Source: Tetrapyrgos nigripes (Eukaryota > Basidiomycota > Agaricomycetes > Agaricales > Campanellaceae). From it: a stretch of DNA of 64,000 nucleotides. Numbering within the stretch: position 1 is the stretch's first letter; each line of letters begins with the position of its first letter. The position numbers and the translations under genes are program-made. Shown here in pieces: positions 1-12,546 of the stretch. The stretch lies in contig JAACJM010000025.1 of assembly GCA_013368315.1 (NCBI GenBank), positions 124,001-188,000 of the forward strand. Direction: 5' to 3'. Under the pieces are notes generated by a model. It had not been told where the DNA came from and did no database searches. It was given only the letters and a program-made list of their open reading frames with translations.

Positions 1-1990
1 TGAGAGACGTTGCGAGTAGCGAGTAGCGAGTAGCTAGTTGTTCGACGTCGCTACTTGGTCAATCGAACTTCGAAGAGTCTTGGGTCCGGAGTCTTTGAGG
101 TCGATTTCAAGTTTGACGATTTGAAAGGAACTGATAAATGAACGAGAGAGTAGGCTACCAGCCTTCGATTTGAGTCGAAGCGTTTACTTGGAGGTCTTGA
201 CTATTGAGGTCTCGATGATTCAAAACCCAGACGAGTGCAGGCTCGGAGGTAGAGGACGAAGACCAAGACCAACTTGACTATTGTTGAAAAAAACATTGTT
301 CCAGAGCGGAAAACAGAGAATTTATGTTGAACGTTGAAGTCGCGTTGAGTGTTGCAAAGTGAATGGCATGGACCGGGATTGATGTTGACACAGGGTCGGT
401 AGCGGCGGGTACTTCCCGGTGAGTTAGGTTGAACTTTGAAGGCTGAACGAGACCTTAGTGATGGATGACGATGAGGTTGAGAGCTTTGTGGGCGAGGTCG
501 AAAGTGGGAGGAGGCCTGCGGTGAAATGATAGCGCATCGCTGACGCACTGACGATAGTATGGCATGTTGGGAGGAGAAGCGAAGGAAGTAAGCAAGAAAG
601 TGGTAGTTATAAGGCGGCGATGATACGAGAGATTGATGAACGAGACGTACCTATAACCAGAAATTTCCAAATCAAATGACAACGGCGACAAGAGTCAAGA
701 GCGAGAACAATGGCCAGTTGAAGTCGGGTCATTGGGATAGAGAGACGTAGATGAACGATGCTGCATGGCGAAGAGAGTTAGCCTGGAGAGAAGAGTAGCG
801 GAGAGAATTGTAGAGAGAGATGATGAAGATGGAGAGAAGAAAGAGAGATGGTCTTATTGTTCTCTCGGGTTCGCACTAGCCTTATATAAATCAAACGAGT
901 CAAAGCGTAATTTCCTTTTTTGGACAGCACAAATATGTAACCTCGCTTTTTTTGGAAGTGTCGTGCAGGTAGCAAGAATAGGACAAGACTTGCTGTGCAA
1001 GAAGAAGGTCAGCGATGCTGTCGAAGAGGGTACGCCTGATGGGACGGTTCTGATGAGCCCACAATGTGGGCATTTGGTTGGGCATTCAAGGATGTCCTAC
1101 TGAGAGCTATATCATAGTATATGGTTCGAGAGATTTGAACAGCTAGAATCTATTTGGAGGGTACATAGTGCACATAGATGGGCCTCGAGACGTCCGAGTC
1201 AGTATGGACGAAGCCCAGTAAATTAAATAACATTATGCGTCAGACCTAGTGCCGGCCTTCCCAATGAGCCTAGAGTCTGGTCAAGGTGTCAGTAAGCCTA
1301 GCAGACGTGGAGTCATGTCGAGGAATACTGCACTTAGTTCATCTCGAGGCTTGGAGACTAAGAAAAACGAAGGCATTCACTCCGCCGGGGTAACTTCAGA
1401 GCACAAGTCTTGAGGGCTACTACATCGTTTGAAGAATGGCCAACCCTACAGGACGTTGTCAATATGAACGGTGATATAGAAAGACACAACCGACGCACGC
1501 AGCACTGGGACTCAAGAACTTGCTCTGCAATTCATCCAGTCCATTTCAGAAGCCATCCTAGTACAGAAATTTGAGGAGCCCAGTATTTGCGAGAAAATGA
1601 GCTCGATAGCTATCAGGGCCATCGTCGGTGTTCCGCAGAATCTGATTTAAGACTGAGAAGAGAGTTTTTGCCGAGCAAGATGTAGTACACACCTCTAGAT
1701 GACTGATGAAGTAAAAGACCTGGAAAAGACTCGCGGACATATGATATCACAACGGTCTGCATTTGCCCTCAAATTTGCAGGGTGGAAGGCCTTAGACGAT
1801 GCCGCGAGGGTATTCCATAGGGCCTGCGCGGCTTGATAGGTGCACAACCTGAGCCGATATATCAGTGTAGGATAAGATGGTGGTTGAAGAGAGCAATCTG
1901 TGGTCGCGCCAAAGTCACATGGACCAAAATCCTCGACCACCCGGCAACAACTTGCTCCAATATCTCGCGTTACGGTACCTACGACCATGT
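1..1990. other. No supported gene; intergenic
   Basis: Short open frames on both strands overlap each other and none shows a recognisable domain. A perfect triple 7-mer (GCGAGTA, 12-32) lies at the left edge. A TATA-like TTATATAAA lies near 883-891. The region could include the missing 5' part of the F-box-type gene that follows, but I could not find an F-box motif in it. Confidence 0.5.
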
Positions 1991-2007
1991 AGAACTAGCG
2001 TAACAAA

Positions 2008-3449
2008 ATGTTCACCGTTTTTTCCGTTTCGCCATATTTGCCGTTCTCGTGCAATGACCTCGATCACTTCCGTCTCTCCATCTCTCCACGGTGGAGTTCC
2101 AGATGTCGGTTGAACTACAGGCGCCGGGGAATCTCGCACAACCATTTTCTCAAACTCCTAATTGACAAACTCACCCTTCCATCTCTGACCACCTTGGCTA
2201 TCAGAAATATGCACGTAGGGGTGGACGAACGTTTCGTGTTACGAATGTTTAAAGGCACCTGGTCACACCAGACATTTGTAGATTTTTTCCAGCGCTCAGC
2301 GTGCTCATTATCGACTCTTCGCCTTGACCATATCTCCCTACCCGACACTGACCTCTGCTCGCTGCTGAAGTTCCAGCCTTCCCTGGTAGAGCTTCGTGTC
2401 AGAGAAATTCGCCGCAAAGATTACGACTTTGCACTATTTCCATTTGAAGATGGCACTGTTTTTCAATTCCAGGACCTCATCACTCCATTACTCCTCACGA
2501 CTCTTCATGCCTTTGATCATGGTTTGGTGTCATTCTCTCCTCCAGTTCCCAAGCTAGAGAATTTACACTTTGCCGCGGACGGCGATTTATTTGACGACGT
2601 GCTATTCTGGAAGATGGTCGTGTCGAGATGGGTTCCCGACACCGGCAAAGAGAACGCTAGGGCTGGGAACCGTACCCGTATACGGGTACGACCGTATAAA
2701 ATACGGTCGTATTTTTTACGGACATGCCGAACCCGTACCGTATGCCTTGCAGAAAAAGTCCTCGACGGTACGGGTACGGGTCGTATACCGTACCGTATAC
2801 CGTACTTACGGTCAGTGAATAAAAAATCCATCATCAGTCAATTTCAAGCATGAAAACAATTGCGTACCTTGAGTATATTTCATTGATATTTCAGGTCTGC
2901 ATGTGCGTGGAGAAAAATTCTTATTGAGGTATCACCGGTGTCAGAAGAGGCAACGAATTCCCATGAAATGATCCAGCATCTGTCCTAGAGTAAAGCAGAA
3001 CAATGCAGTCAGTTCCAACGGCAACCCAAAATGTCGTCCCCGCCTGCACTGGGACTCACTATTCCCTTTTTGGACGATGTCACAGTCACGTGAAAGCGTT
3101 ACACTTGCCATATAAGGCTAATGTGTCACCTACCCGTATCACGGTCGTAAAGACCGTATTCGGTACGGTCTGATACGGGTCAGACCGTACCGTATACCGT
3201 ACCGTCTCGACCTCAGCTTGGAGTGGACACGGTACGGATACGGACCCGTATGTACGGTACCCGTACTCCGTCGATGTACGGGTACGGCGCCCAGCCCTAG
3301 AGAACGCGTCGGCTACTGGGGTAAGCTGTTTGCGGTCAGTGAAGCTTTGCGTTTTGGGTAGAGGGCTTCGAGAAGATGTGGATTTGAAATTGCGACATCT
3401 GAAGAAGGCTGGACTTGATTTTGTGTTGCTGTCGAAAGATGAACAATGA
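2008..3449 (+). pseudogene. F-box/LRR-type protein, C-terminal part, disrupted by a MITE
   Basis: The frame from 2008 has the leucine-rich, F-box-associated style common in Agaricomycetes (segments such as LTLPSLTTLAIRN and SACSLSTLRLDHISL). It is interrupted at 2657 by a 642-bp element with target duplications. If the element and one duplication copy are skipped, the frame continues without a break from 3308 to a TGA at 3447-3449, adding a plausible tail that ends in LLSKDEQ. This shows directly that the insertion fell inside coding sequence. No F-box proper is visible upstream, so the gene may lack its N-terminus or have an unrecognised first exon. In this family the role is usually substrate recognition in SCF ubiquitin ligases; here the product is presumably non-functional. 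Confidence 0.6.
2658..3299. mobile_element. Non-autonomous hAT-type MITE (642 bp)
   Basis: The ends are perfect 10-bp inverted repeats, TAGGGCTGGG and CCCAGCCCTA, and similarity continues inward (CCGTACCCGTA). An 8-bp target duplication GAGAACGC flanks it at 2650-2657 and 3300-3307. An 8-bp duplication with a TAGGGCTGGG terminus is diagnostic of the hAT superfamily. The interior has no coding frame but is dense in TACGG/CCGTA motifs on both strands, which look like subterminal transposase-binding repeats. Confidence 0.9.
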
Positions 3450-3616
3450 GATTTGGACTCATCAGTGAGTATTGACCCGTCTTTTCGTCACATCCTTTTC
3501 TGAGCTGTAACCCTCAGGCTTTTACAGTATCATGACGAATTTTACTCGTTGAGCAAATACTAGGTCTGGAATGACTTGATAACACCATAGCTTGAGCAAG
3601 AATCTGTTGCCAATGG

Positions 3617-3645
3617 TTTTTTCTTTCTTTCTTTCTTTCTTTCTT
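3617..3645. repeat. (TTTC)n microsatellite
   Basis: About six TTTC units follow a short T run. The surrounding 3450-4030 contains no gene I can support. Confidence 0.9.
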
Positions 3646-4030
3646 GAGTCATATTTATTGTGCTGCAGGAGACGATCCTACGGTGCATGTCTACAATTGT
3701 ATCTACACAAGTAACTCGTAAGACCCTTGCAGACGAATTTACATCCCTCTGCAGTCCGTACTCCTCCATGGAGCTGTTTAGCTGCCCGTCGCTTAGAGCC
3801 CTAGCTGTGCAAGCCGGTTATTAGTGTGGAGCACCCGCTTTCTGTTCGTGTCTGCGTTATCGCTATAATAAAAATACACCGAAAAAAGTCTGTATACATA
3901 TGCTACATAGAGTGTAATCCTAAATACACGAGTAGATAGTTAAACTTCCAAAGACCATAGTCCAAATCATTACCTGTAGATCTGTTTCAAAACTCCCAGT
4001 CCCAAACGCTCCAGAGGGACACGACTAAGG

Positions 4031-6604
4031 CTAGTATGCGTACGCATACTCTATCCTCTGCTCTACCTCATCCTTTCCATCCTTCTCCGCCTCCTCCTCC
4101 TCTGGTAACGGCAAAGAGAGTATATGCGCATGGGGCGCATGTCCAAACTCTATGTCTACATCAACACCGCCGTCCTGCCAGTGTCCATTCTGCCCAAGTG
4201 ACGGGCCTGGTACAGCAGCATGAGTCTGACCACCAAAATTAAATCCAAAACCCGCACCCAAACCCGACCCCAGCTCATCTTCCCGTTCCCAGCGATACCC
4301 ATACCCCTGCCCCTGGCCATGGTGCCCATGTCCAACTAAATCTTGTCTACTTTCCGAGAACGTGGTCGACTGTGACGGTGAGCCCGAGCCCAAACTCGTG
4401 CCCAAACCCGTGCCTGATCCCTCTAAATTCCGTAAAGCCTTTATCCTCGCTTTGGCTTTTTGACGAGGCATGTTTGTGAGCGGTAGGCTAGAGGGTTCGG
4501 GGGTTCGAATATCGGAAATGACACCAGGACCAAGACCAGGACCAGGATCAGTACTGACACCAACGCCAACGCCGCCAAAGTTGGCCCTGGAACCATAAGG
4601 AGGAAGCGATGAAAGAGGATGCGAGGGAGGATGTGGATATGGATGTGAATGTATATGTAGGTGTGGAGGTGAAGTTGGGTGTGGATAGTCGGCATTCGCA
4701 TTCGTAGAAGCCCTAGCGAACCCAATATGCCTCGTCGCATTCTGCACACTATTCTGTATATCGCTGGCAAGACCGGGGCTGTATATATGGCTTTGGCTTT
4801 TCGATTTCATATTTAAACTATGTTTCGGGTTATAGCCATAGCTATAGCCATGTCCATGGCCATCTGAGCAGGTAGTAGGTGCACTCGCAGCACTCCCGAC
4901 AAAAGTACTAGTGCTGATGCTAGTGCTAGTACGACCGGTGCTGGTGCTCCCAACGCTACCACCACCTGCGCTGGATCTGGTTCCAGAGCCGAAGCCCCCG
5001 AGAGCCTCGGAGAAGGTGTAGACTTGAGGTGTACGTCTGTGGAGTCGGCGTGCGCTGCTACGGGAGAGAAGTCTGAAGGGATTGTTAGGTGCATGGATTT
5101 GACGGTGAAGTCTGGTGAAGAAGCTTACGTGGAGAGACAGGTGACGACTTGGACTACAAACAAGGTTAAGAACAGTCAACGGCAAAGAAGAAGAACGCAG
5201 AGACAAGTCTCCTCACCTTGCGTATAAAGAAGCAGGAATATTTGACTGCCCGAGATGTGACGCGTTGTACTTTAGCAAAGCAGATGACAAACCACACGTA
5301 CACGAAAAACTCACAAAGTCATCTGCCTCGGCTGAGCCAAATGAAGCACCAGCCCCAAAACGCTTAAAGCCAGCCCAACGAGCCCTCGCTGCAAAATCCG
5401 AAGTATAATGCTCTTAAGTACGACGTCCCTTTCCTTCACACCGAAATGGAAAGAACGCAGGAGATAGCATAGTTCGGAAGTGATCACTACGTCGGTGACC
5501 ATGAGTAAGACATAGCACGAGATAGCGATTGCGTGCTGGATTTATCGAGACACAGTGAGAACGGAGGTTTCTGTTAGTTGAACGAGAAACAGGATGTTGT
5601 AAAAAGAAGCGCTTCGAAAACTTACATCCATAGTTTTTGTAGTCCCTTGCGAAGTCGACGCTCTCCGAATGAAGTCTACGATATCTGCGATGTCGAGAAT
5701 GTGAATGAGGAGATGTTCATGTATAGAAGGACCGGACTCACAGATGCTCCAACCTAACAGTGCTACGACAAGGACACCGGGGATGACAGTCATCCACCAG
5801 TTTTTCTTTGATACTAAGGCAAGATGTAAGTCAGTGATCAAGCATGGCAAATTGTCGCTGGCTAGGCACGCACGGAACCAAATGCGAAGAACAAAGAACA
5901 AATGTGCGCAGAATATTAATATGACCTGTTTGGAATTCCAATTCAGCATTACAAGACCCGCACGGAACCTGGAAAGCAGAAGGAAAACGTACAGTTGCAT
6001 ACAACTGAGCAACCGCAATTGATGGTAACCGGTCTATCACATCTAGATTCCCAAATCTAATGATAAGATCTTCGTATAGCCATCCTCCGGTGGTGATTGC
6101 ATGAAGAGTTGCGAGGATCAAAAGGATTGAGACCTGCAGGCAGAGTGTACAGTATGCGGTTATGTTTTGAAAGTTTCGAAATGAACCGGGATACCGCAAG
6201 TTTGTGAGGACATCAAGTTAAACAGATCAATGAGAGAAAACGAGAAGAGTGAGGACCGCCACTCACGCTCAGTCTGATCGAGATCGAGTCGGATTTTGCA
6301 TGACGATGGAAGTAGGATATGCTGAGGGTCTGTGTTGTGCTGTGGTTAGACTTAACAGAACCTATGCAAGAGAATTACTCACCAAAACACCACCGTATAC
6401 TCTGCGAGAATGAATGATGTGACGTATAGAGCAAGAGGACATGTCGAAGGGAATGTGGAGGAACAGCAAGAGGAGAGAGTCACCGAATGAATGGAAACGG
6501 AAAAGATGAGAGAAAGTCCAGATTCAGACAAAGAAAAGTACTCACAAAACTGCAAGATAACTTCCAACCAGAAGACGTCCTATTGTTGTAGTGAGAGCAG
6601 GCAT
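4031..6604 (-). CDS. DUF6534 seven-helix membrane protein with long Gly/Ser/His-rich tail
   Basis: This is a fungal integral membrane protein of unknown function. Exons, read on the minus strand, are 6604-6546, a 19-nt microexon 6401-6383, 6329-6267, 6133-5993, 5925-5874, 5813-5742, 5684-5626, 5535-5315, a short exon near 5268-5217, and 5153-4031. The N-terminus is MPALTTTIGRLLVGSYLAVL. Family landmarks follow in order: YFHRHAKSDS after helix 1, a helix ending ITTGGWLYEDLIIRFGN, RIWFLSKKNWWMTV, and the signature TDVVITSELCYLL with LRILQRGLVG. Phases agree for the first eight exons, but the join to the final exon is uncertain. The last exon encodes about 370 residues rich in Gly, Ser, His and Tyr, with an acidic patch before the terminal EYAYAY; this is far longer than the usual DUF6534 tail. 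No nonsense codon is seen. I infer the start from the family pattern. Confidence 0.75.
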
Positions 6605-8437
6605 GCTAATAGTTTTTTGTATCCCCTGAATGCTCCAAAGACCTCTTTTTCAAGACTAGGAAGGAAGCGAGAAGGAAGGTTCTAGGAAGGTTTGTCCTGG
6701 ATCCTAGAAGCTCGCAGTGGATGGAAGAAAAGAATGGAGCTGAAAGGCTTTGCGAGTTATTTTTTCAAAGGCGCGGAAGAGACATTTGCCATCGACCCAT
6801 CGACCTTGGAGAATGGGATAGGAGTAGGGGCCAAGGAAAGGCGCGGGATCTCGATAATTTAGAGCTTGTAATTGGTGCAGAAAGAATTGCTCCTTTCTGT
6901 CTCGCGCCCCTGCTGCCTGCTCATCATGGCGAGAAGTTTGGACAACGTATGCAGTAGAGTACATGCCGTATCGACGAGTGACGCTAGTGAAGAGTGATAC
7001 GTGCGGTACGGTGGTGGTGGTGAAGCGACGCAAAGCGTGCTGACGTTATTCGTGCAGTTCATCAACTAGGTACCGCGGCGGCCCGCGCCATTTCCGCTAA
7101 CAGATCGAGCCCTCTGCGGTGCTCAGTCACTGAGTCAGATTCGGTGCCCCTCTTCGAGGGCTTCAAGTTGGCGTCCCTTCCTCCCTTAATCGGATAATCG
7201 GTCCTGTTCAGTGAAAGCCAACTACATACGCACTGACAAAATACCGAGTTGCAGACGATCGAAGCTGGCACTCTTCTCAACCGCGTCCTACTACTTCAAC
7301 CCCTCGTTCACAAAGGCCCCAAAAAGACAAGGAACTCATTACAGACGAAGTTTCTCCGGGGGCTGGAATAGCACTGTTAGCAGCGAAGTCACACTCGTGT
7401 ACCGTGTGCCATTTCAACACCTACCGTTAGCAGGTTGTTTGTCACTGTCATGCCCATGTTGGACTTGCCCTCGTCGCTCACCTTCACCGACCATCTTCAA
7501 GTATTCCAAGATATTCCCGGTCTTTGCATATCTCAATGGTGGTTTGAAGGACATTTTTACCTGTCGCCAGGCTTCCAGAATCCAGACCCATTCCGCCATT
7601 GCAGCAATCGTTCCTTGGTGCAAGATCGGTGCAAGACCAACATTTCAAAACTTGTATTCTCAACTTGGAGCTGGTGGTCATTATTAGATTACTCTCAATA
7701 ATATTGGTGCAACTGTTATCTCATCGAAGAATCCTTTTAAGATTTCAGGCATCTTTTCATGAAACACCTCATCAGCATCTGACGGACAATCTTCACGCAT
7801 CTGACTCGTTTCTTCTTGCTTTTTACTCTTTGGCCTTTTACATACACTTACTTCACTCTTAATGGGTAGTTTTGCCAAGGTACTACTACCAGCTGCTGTA
7901 GTAGGTCTCCGGATTTCGCCGTGACATTACTCACGACGCATACATTTCTCGACACTCACTGTAGCTTTTATTCTATCACACACTCACACAAGTCATATGT
8001 GTATGTATACCGGAGCACTAGAACCACTAGATCGTTAATGGCAGTTTCCGCTGACTTTTTTTTTCCCGTTCCACCCAGAACGGAGCCGTTCCGCATTAAT
8101 ACTCCTTGCCAATGGACAACGCCTTCAACACACTCACCCGTGTTAGGTCCTTGGCAGGGTTTCGGGTTCAAGCAGCGGCCACTATTGTACCAGAACAACG
8201 GATGACAATAATAGAGCCAAAATGGAGCCAGCCACTTCCTATTGAACGGTCTACATACTACGGACTTTTAGGACATCCGAGGAATGCTCTAGGCGTCACA
8301 TACTCAACGATGACTGCAGGACCCAGACAGTTTGACCCGACATATATTTGCTTGGCATCGCGCCAGGGGTTCTATGAAACGGAGCCTGTTTGGGAGGTCA
8401 CTGCCTTGTACTTAGAGTATCATTGAGCTCTGGACGT
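6605..8437. other. No supported gene
   Basis: Several frames of 60-158 codons occur on both strands (for example 7211-7687 and 8106-8426, plus), but they overlap in conflicting frames and carry no motif I recognise. I cannot exclude a lineage-specific gene around 7.2-7.7 kb. Confidence 0.4.
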
Positions 8438-8438
8438 G

Positions 8439-8446
8439 TATATAAG
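8439..8446 (+). promoter_or_regulatory. TATA box of the secreted beta-trefoil gene
   Basis: TATATAAG lies 73-80 bp upstream of the ATG at 8519. This is a normal fungal TATA-to-start distance. The 5' leader between them is pyrimidine-rich. Confidence 0.6.
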
Positions 8447-8518
8447 GACAGGTGAGCGTTGTCTTGTTCTTCATCTTCTTTGGATCTTCTAGTCTAGCTT
8501 TCCTACTCGAAATACGCA

Positions 8519-9195
8519 ATGCCTTCCTCGTTCCTCCGCATCCTGTCCAGCCTCTCTATCTTGGTTGCTGCAGCTTCAACCGTCTCTGCTCAATGCACCC
8601 TTCCAGACGGATCCAGTGCATCAATCATCAATTCCGCTAACTCGAATCTGGAATGGGGCGTTACTTCACCTAGTCCTTCCTCAGCCATTGTCAGCTCGAG
8701 TTTCCGTGGTCTTTCTGCACAAGATTGGAAGATCACTTTGAATGGTGATTTTGCACCCTTCTTCGTTATCAGGTATGTAGACTGTTAGCTGGCTTCTAGA
8801 ATTATTTTGGTCCGACATTCTTCTGACTTGAATGGAACCTCAACAGGGACATTTCCAACCAAGACTTGGTTATTTCCTCTCCCAACGGCCAAGATCTCGA
8901 ACTTCAAAGCAGCCAAGGTCTTGAAGGAGGTGGACCTGTGTAAGTACAACCTCGCCATCCTTACTTGTTTTCACAATCAGTTCAACATGGCGGTTTTCTC
9001 TCGTTTAGTGCGCAAGTCTGGAGCATCAGATGTAACACTTGTAATACAGGAGGCGCCATTGGCAATGGGTGTGTCTTTGAAACTATCGGGCCAAATCAGA
9101 ATCGTTGTGCAGAGATTGGTGATTCTCCTGGAGCGCCCATCAGGATTGCAGATTGTGATGGAAGCGAGAAGCAGTCTTTCACCGTTTTGGCTTGA
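8519..9195 (+). CDS. Small secreted ricin-B-like beta-trefoil protein
   Basis: Three exons (8519-8772, 8847-8939, 9009-9195) join in phase to give 177 residues. Residues 1-24 form a classic signal peptide ending STVSA. The C-terminal half has beta-trefoil lectin features: a QVWSI element, paired cysteines, and a final repeat reading RCAEIGDSPGAPIRIADCDG followed by KQSF, where the usual QxW becomes a Q-F variant. Known family members bind glycans and are common among secreted proteins of mushrooms. Only about one trefoil-like subdomain pair is obvious, so this is a short or divergent member. A TATA box lies 75 bp upstream. The product is probably extracellular, and sugar specificity cannot be read from sequence. 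There is no sign of a catalytic toxin chain. Confidence 0.7.
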
Positions 9196-9886
9196 GTGTA
9201 CACCAGGTGGATTTTTCTTTATGTTGGGCTCGGAGAGAATATGTCGTGTATTTTACGCTGTATGGTTATTCACAGGTACAGATATACGTCGATGTTCGGT
9301 ACTGTTCTTCCTGCAATTCTGCGCCGTAACTACCTATCCGAAAAGTGGTATCATTATCATGATAGCGAGATACCGAATCATGAGTATTCCGAGTCGGAAA
9401 TACGGGAAAAAAGGCGCTGACCCAAGCCCTCATGTAGGGAACTTGGAAGCCGTATGGTTGAAGAGCCGGATCCCATTCGGGCAACGATTTCTAAAAGCGA
9501 AAAACAAAAAACAAGTCAGGGGCTTGTCGGTTACAAACTTTCTTCGCCGTCTGCCACTGCCGGCGGCGGCCTGTGGGGTTTGGGACTGAGAAATCTCAGT
9601 CTCGCACTTGGACTAGCTCTTGCACCGGTCGTTCTAAACTTGAAGTGTGAAGATGGAAGGCGAAGATTCCGCTCAAATAGTAGTACATTCAGGTGGTACG
9701 TTTGGACGAGGAAATGAACATCATTACATGATAAATATAATACTACAGTTTTATAGTTCATGAATACATCACAAGTATATCGTACATGAAGAGACGAAGA
9801 AAGGAAGTGGTAATGGTACAAAAAATCTTCGTGAATATGATGGAGTTTTGATTCTTCTGCAGCCAACTTCTTCTCCTCGCCCAAGA
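9196..9886. other. Intergenic, convergent gene ends
   Basis: This is the space between the convergent 3' ends of the lectin-like gene and the P450. Short frames on both strands have no recognisable content. Confidence 0.5.
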
Positions 9887-12546
9887 CTAGGTTTCAACTG
9901 TAGTCTCAACCTCATACCCAGTTTTCATCAGCTCAAATGCACTAGCCGAACGAGGGGTAATGCTGCACTTGAATGGTTTGGGATGACTGTCAGAAAATCC
10001 ATAAAAATCAGTAAATCAGATTTTATTGTAGCCTTGAAATTTTAAGAATTAGGATAACTCACGCAATAAGACCATCGGCAAAATCAGCTATTGGATCAAT
10101 CTCCTTAGACTTGGGCTCAATATTGTCACTGGAGATCCTGGTAATACTGCAAGTAGCCAAAAGACAAGCGAGCACAAGCCATGAGGTGTCAAGAGCTAGG
10201 TGTCTCCCTGGGCAGATTCTAGAAATAATTATAACCACGCAATAACTAAGTATCATTTCTAAAACTCAAAGAACTTTGAGAGGAAAGGAAGCTGAAGGCG
10301 TAGGTTGGGCCAGGGCCACTCACCTCCTGCCAAAACCAAAAGCATACAACTCAGGATCAGGATTAAGTGAGTGTTTTGCAGACGGTGCACCACTCTGAGG
10401 TTCAGTCCTCAGAAAACGGTCAGGGCTGAATGTAAGAGGATCGGGATAGAGGTTTTCGTCATGGAGGATTGTCCTGATTGCGGAAATGAAATGAGAGGGT
10501 ATGAGAGACACATAACTAGTTAAGTGAGAGGCTGAGCAACTCACCAAGCATTGCCCACAACAGTGGTTCCTATTTATGTGAAAAAAGTAGATTATCTTTA
10601 TTTTGAGCCCAATCAAATTTCGGTGCGAGTTTGCACTTACCTTTCGGTATGAAATACCCTTCATAGACATCATCAGCGACGCTATAATGCGGAACACCTG
10701 CGTAATCGAAGAATCAGGACATCTAGCAGAAAAATACTCGTATTATTACAGTGAAAGATGATTACTTACCGAAAGGAACACTAGGATACATTCTCAAAAG
10801 CTCCTTGAAGATTGCCTCAACATATGGCAAGCTTCCTCGGTCAGAGAAATCCGGAAGCTGAGTGGCATTGGTTATAGAACCAAGTACTCGATCCAATTCC
10901 TCTTGAGCTTTGGCTTGAATTTCAGGATAGTGGGAGAGGACAAGGACCGAGATTAAGATTAAGGCGACAGACTGCAGGGAAATGCATATCTATCAGATGG
11001 TTATGAAACTCATGACTGGATAAAGAACTTACTGTATCTGATCCACCTGTGCAAGTGATATGAATCACAATGTTGAACTGATTTTGGGAAAAATGTTGCA
11101 AGTGCCAAAGCCTGGCACTCACCTATATATGCTATCCCAGCACAATTTCTAATTACCTCTTTCATCTTCGTATCAGAGTCTGTCTTTGACCTGCCCAGGT
11201 CAGAGGTATCTCCAGTCGCGTCAGCAGCGTTGAAGGTCAAATCAAATTTCTGTAGGCACTTTGTTCCAAAGCAAGATATCGCAGTTCCTGATGACTATGC
11301 ACATACGGCTCATCCTCAGTTCATAATGTTATATTTACATATGCACGGGGTTGAATCCACGTACGATAGAAGCTCTCAGCTGTTTCCAAGGCTTGTTCAC
11401 CAGTTCTGATGTAAACTGAGACCAGTGCGTTGCTTTTCGCTTGAAATGTGAACCCGGAAACCAGGCTGTAAGTAAGTTGAGGAAGGTCAGTGAACGCAAT
11501 TTCAACGCAACTTGAAACTTACCTGGAACATATCTCAACAAGGGAAAATAATCCACCAGGAAGATGCCATGGCTGAAAGTTACAAGACTTTCTGCGGCAT
11601 TATTGACGAGTTCGACAAAAGCGTCCATATCCTCTTTTTCGGTGATGCCATAGGTTGTGTATAGGATGATTGAAGCGGCGTGTCTTTACGAAAAAAATTC
11701 ATATTAATAGATCAATCGCTGCATGCTAGATATATGTACTGAACACTTACTGACGAACAGCAGCCTGAAGGTCATCGTACTGTGTCCCCATTGTAGTAGA
11801 CTGTATACACGACAGACTTCTGAGGAGGCGGGAAGTTGCTTGACGAATATATGGATGATAAGCTGCAATGGCATCTGAACGGAAGTACTGGTGGAAAGTC
11901 CTGCGGTGAAGTCTGCAGCATCACCAAAATCATCAGGACAATATCTCTTGATAGATTGGTAGACACTTACCTCCACCGTGATGTGTATGGCATTACTAAC
12001 GGTTCAATGATTGGCTAAATCTATGGATAGCATAGCATTGGGTCGTGATGTACCTGAGAGAGCCCACCCCCATCTTCAAGAGAAAAAAGCAAGGCCATTA
12101 GCTTTACAGACATTTATTGAGCTGATATCAAACTCACCCCGATTCATGTGCCATGTGCATTGCTGAAAATCGAAATTTTAGCAATCAAAGCTCATCAAGC
12201 TGGAATAATGAAGACACTTACGAGGCCTACTTGAATAAATTCCAGATCTCCTCTCCAACAACTCTTCTGCAGCCTTAGCAGAGTTCACAACGACAGTACG
12301 ATCTCCGAGAACATTGATGTGCAAAAGATCGGAGTGATATATGTTGCCCATGTCCCGGTATATTGCCCACTGAGCGTCAAGTCCAGTGCGAGGTGTCAAG
12401 ACATCAAAGAATGAACCAATGATAGGAAGACCCCTCGGTCCAGGTGGATAAGGGAGTTTCTGTCGACGCCGACCCAGGAGATACCCGCACAGATTATAGA
12501 TGACGAGAAGAACAGGGATTGCAAGGAGATACGGTGTGTTAAGCAT
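9887..12546 (-). CDS. Cytochrome P450 monooxygenase, CYP64/O-methylsterigmatocystin-oxidoreductase type
   Basis: This is a membrane-anchored heme monooxygenase with about ten or more short introns. The start chosen is MLNTPYLL at 12546, because a hydrophobic anchor (AIPVLLVIYNLCGYLL) and the proline hinge KLPYPPGPRGLPIIG follow directly. An upstream in-frame ATG at 12594 is possible. Family motifs appear in order on the minus strand: MPYTSRWR (C-helix), the oxygen-binding GGSDTSVALI near 11040, KELLRMYP (ExxR) near 10810, FSPDRFL near 10430, and the heme loop FGFGRR plus ICPGRHLA, which is split by an intron between 10322 and 10222. The stop is at 9887-9889. All exons I joined stay open, so the gene appears functional. 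In fungi this group oxidises secondary metabolites or xenobiotics; the substrate here is unknown. No biosynthetic cluster partners are visible. Its 5' end is tandemly duplicated. Confidence 0.85.

Noticed and set aside
201..691. Possible minus-strand genes at the left edge
   Set aside because: Overlapping frames, no domain, no plausible splice pattern.
4441..5094. Alternative minus-strand frames within the DUF6534 tail exon
   Set aside because: Shorter than and overlapping the continuous frame 5153-4031, and less consistent with exon phase; open because of the repetitive Gly/Ser/His codons.
8519..9195. A ribosome-inactivating toxin
   Set aside because: Only lectin-like beta-trefoil features are present; there is no catalytic chain.
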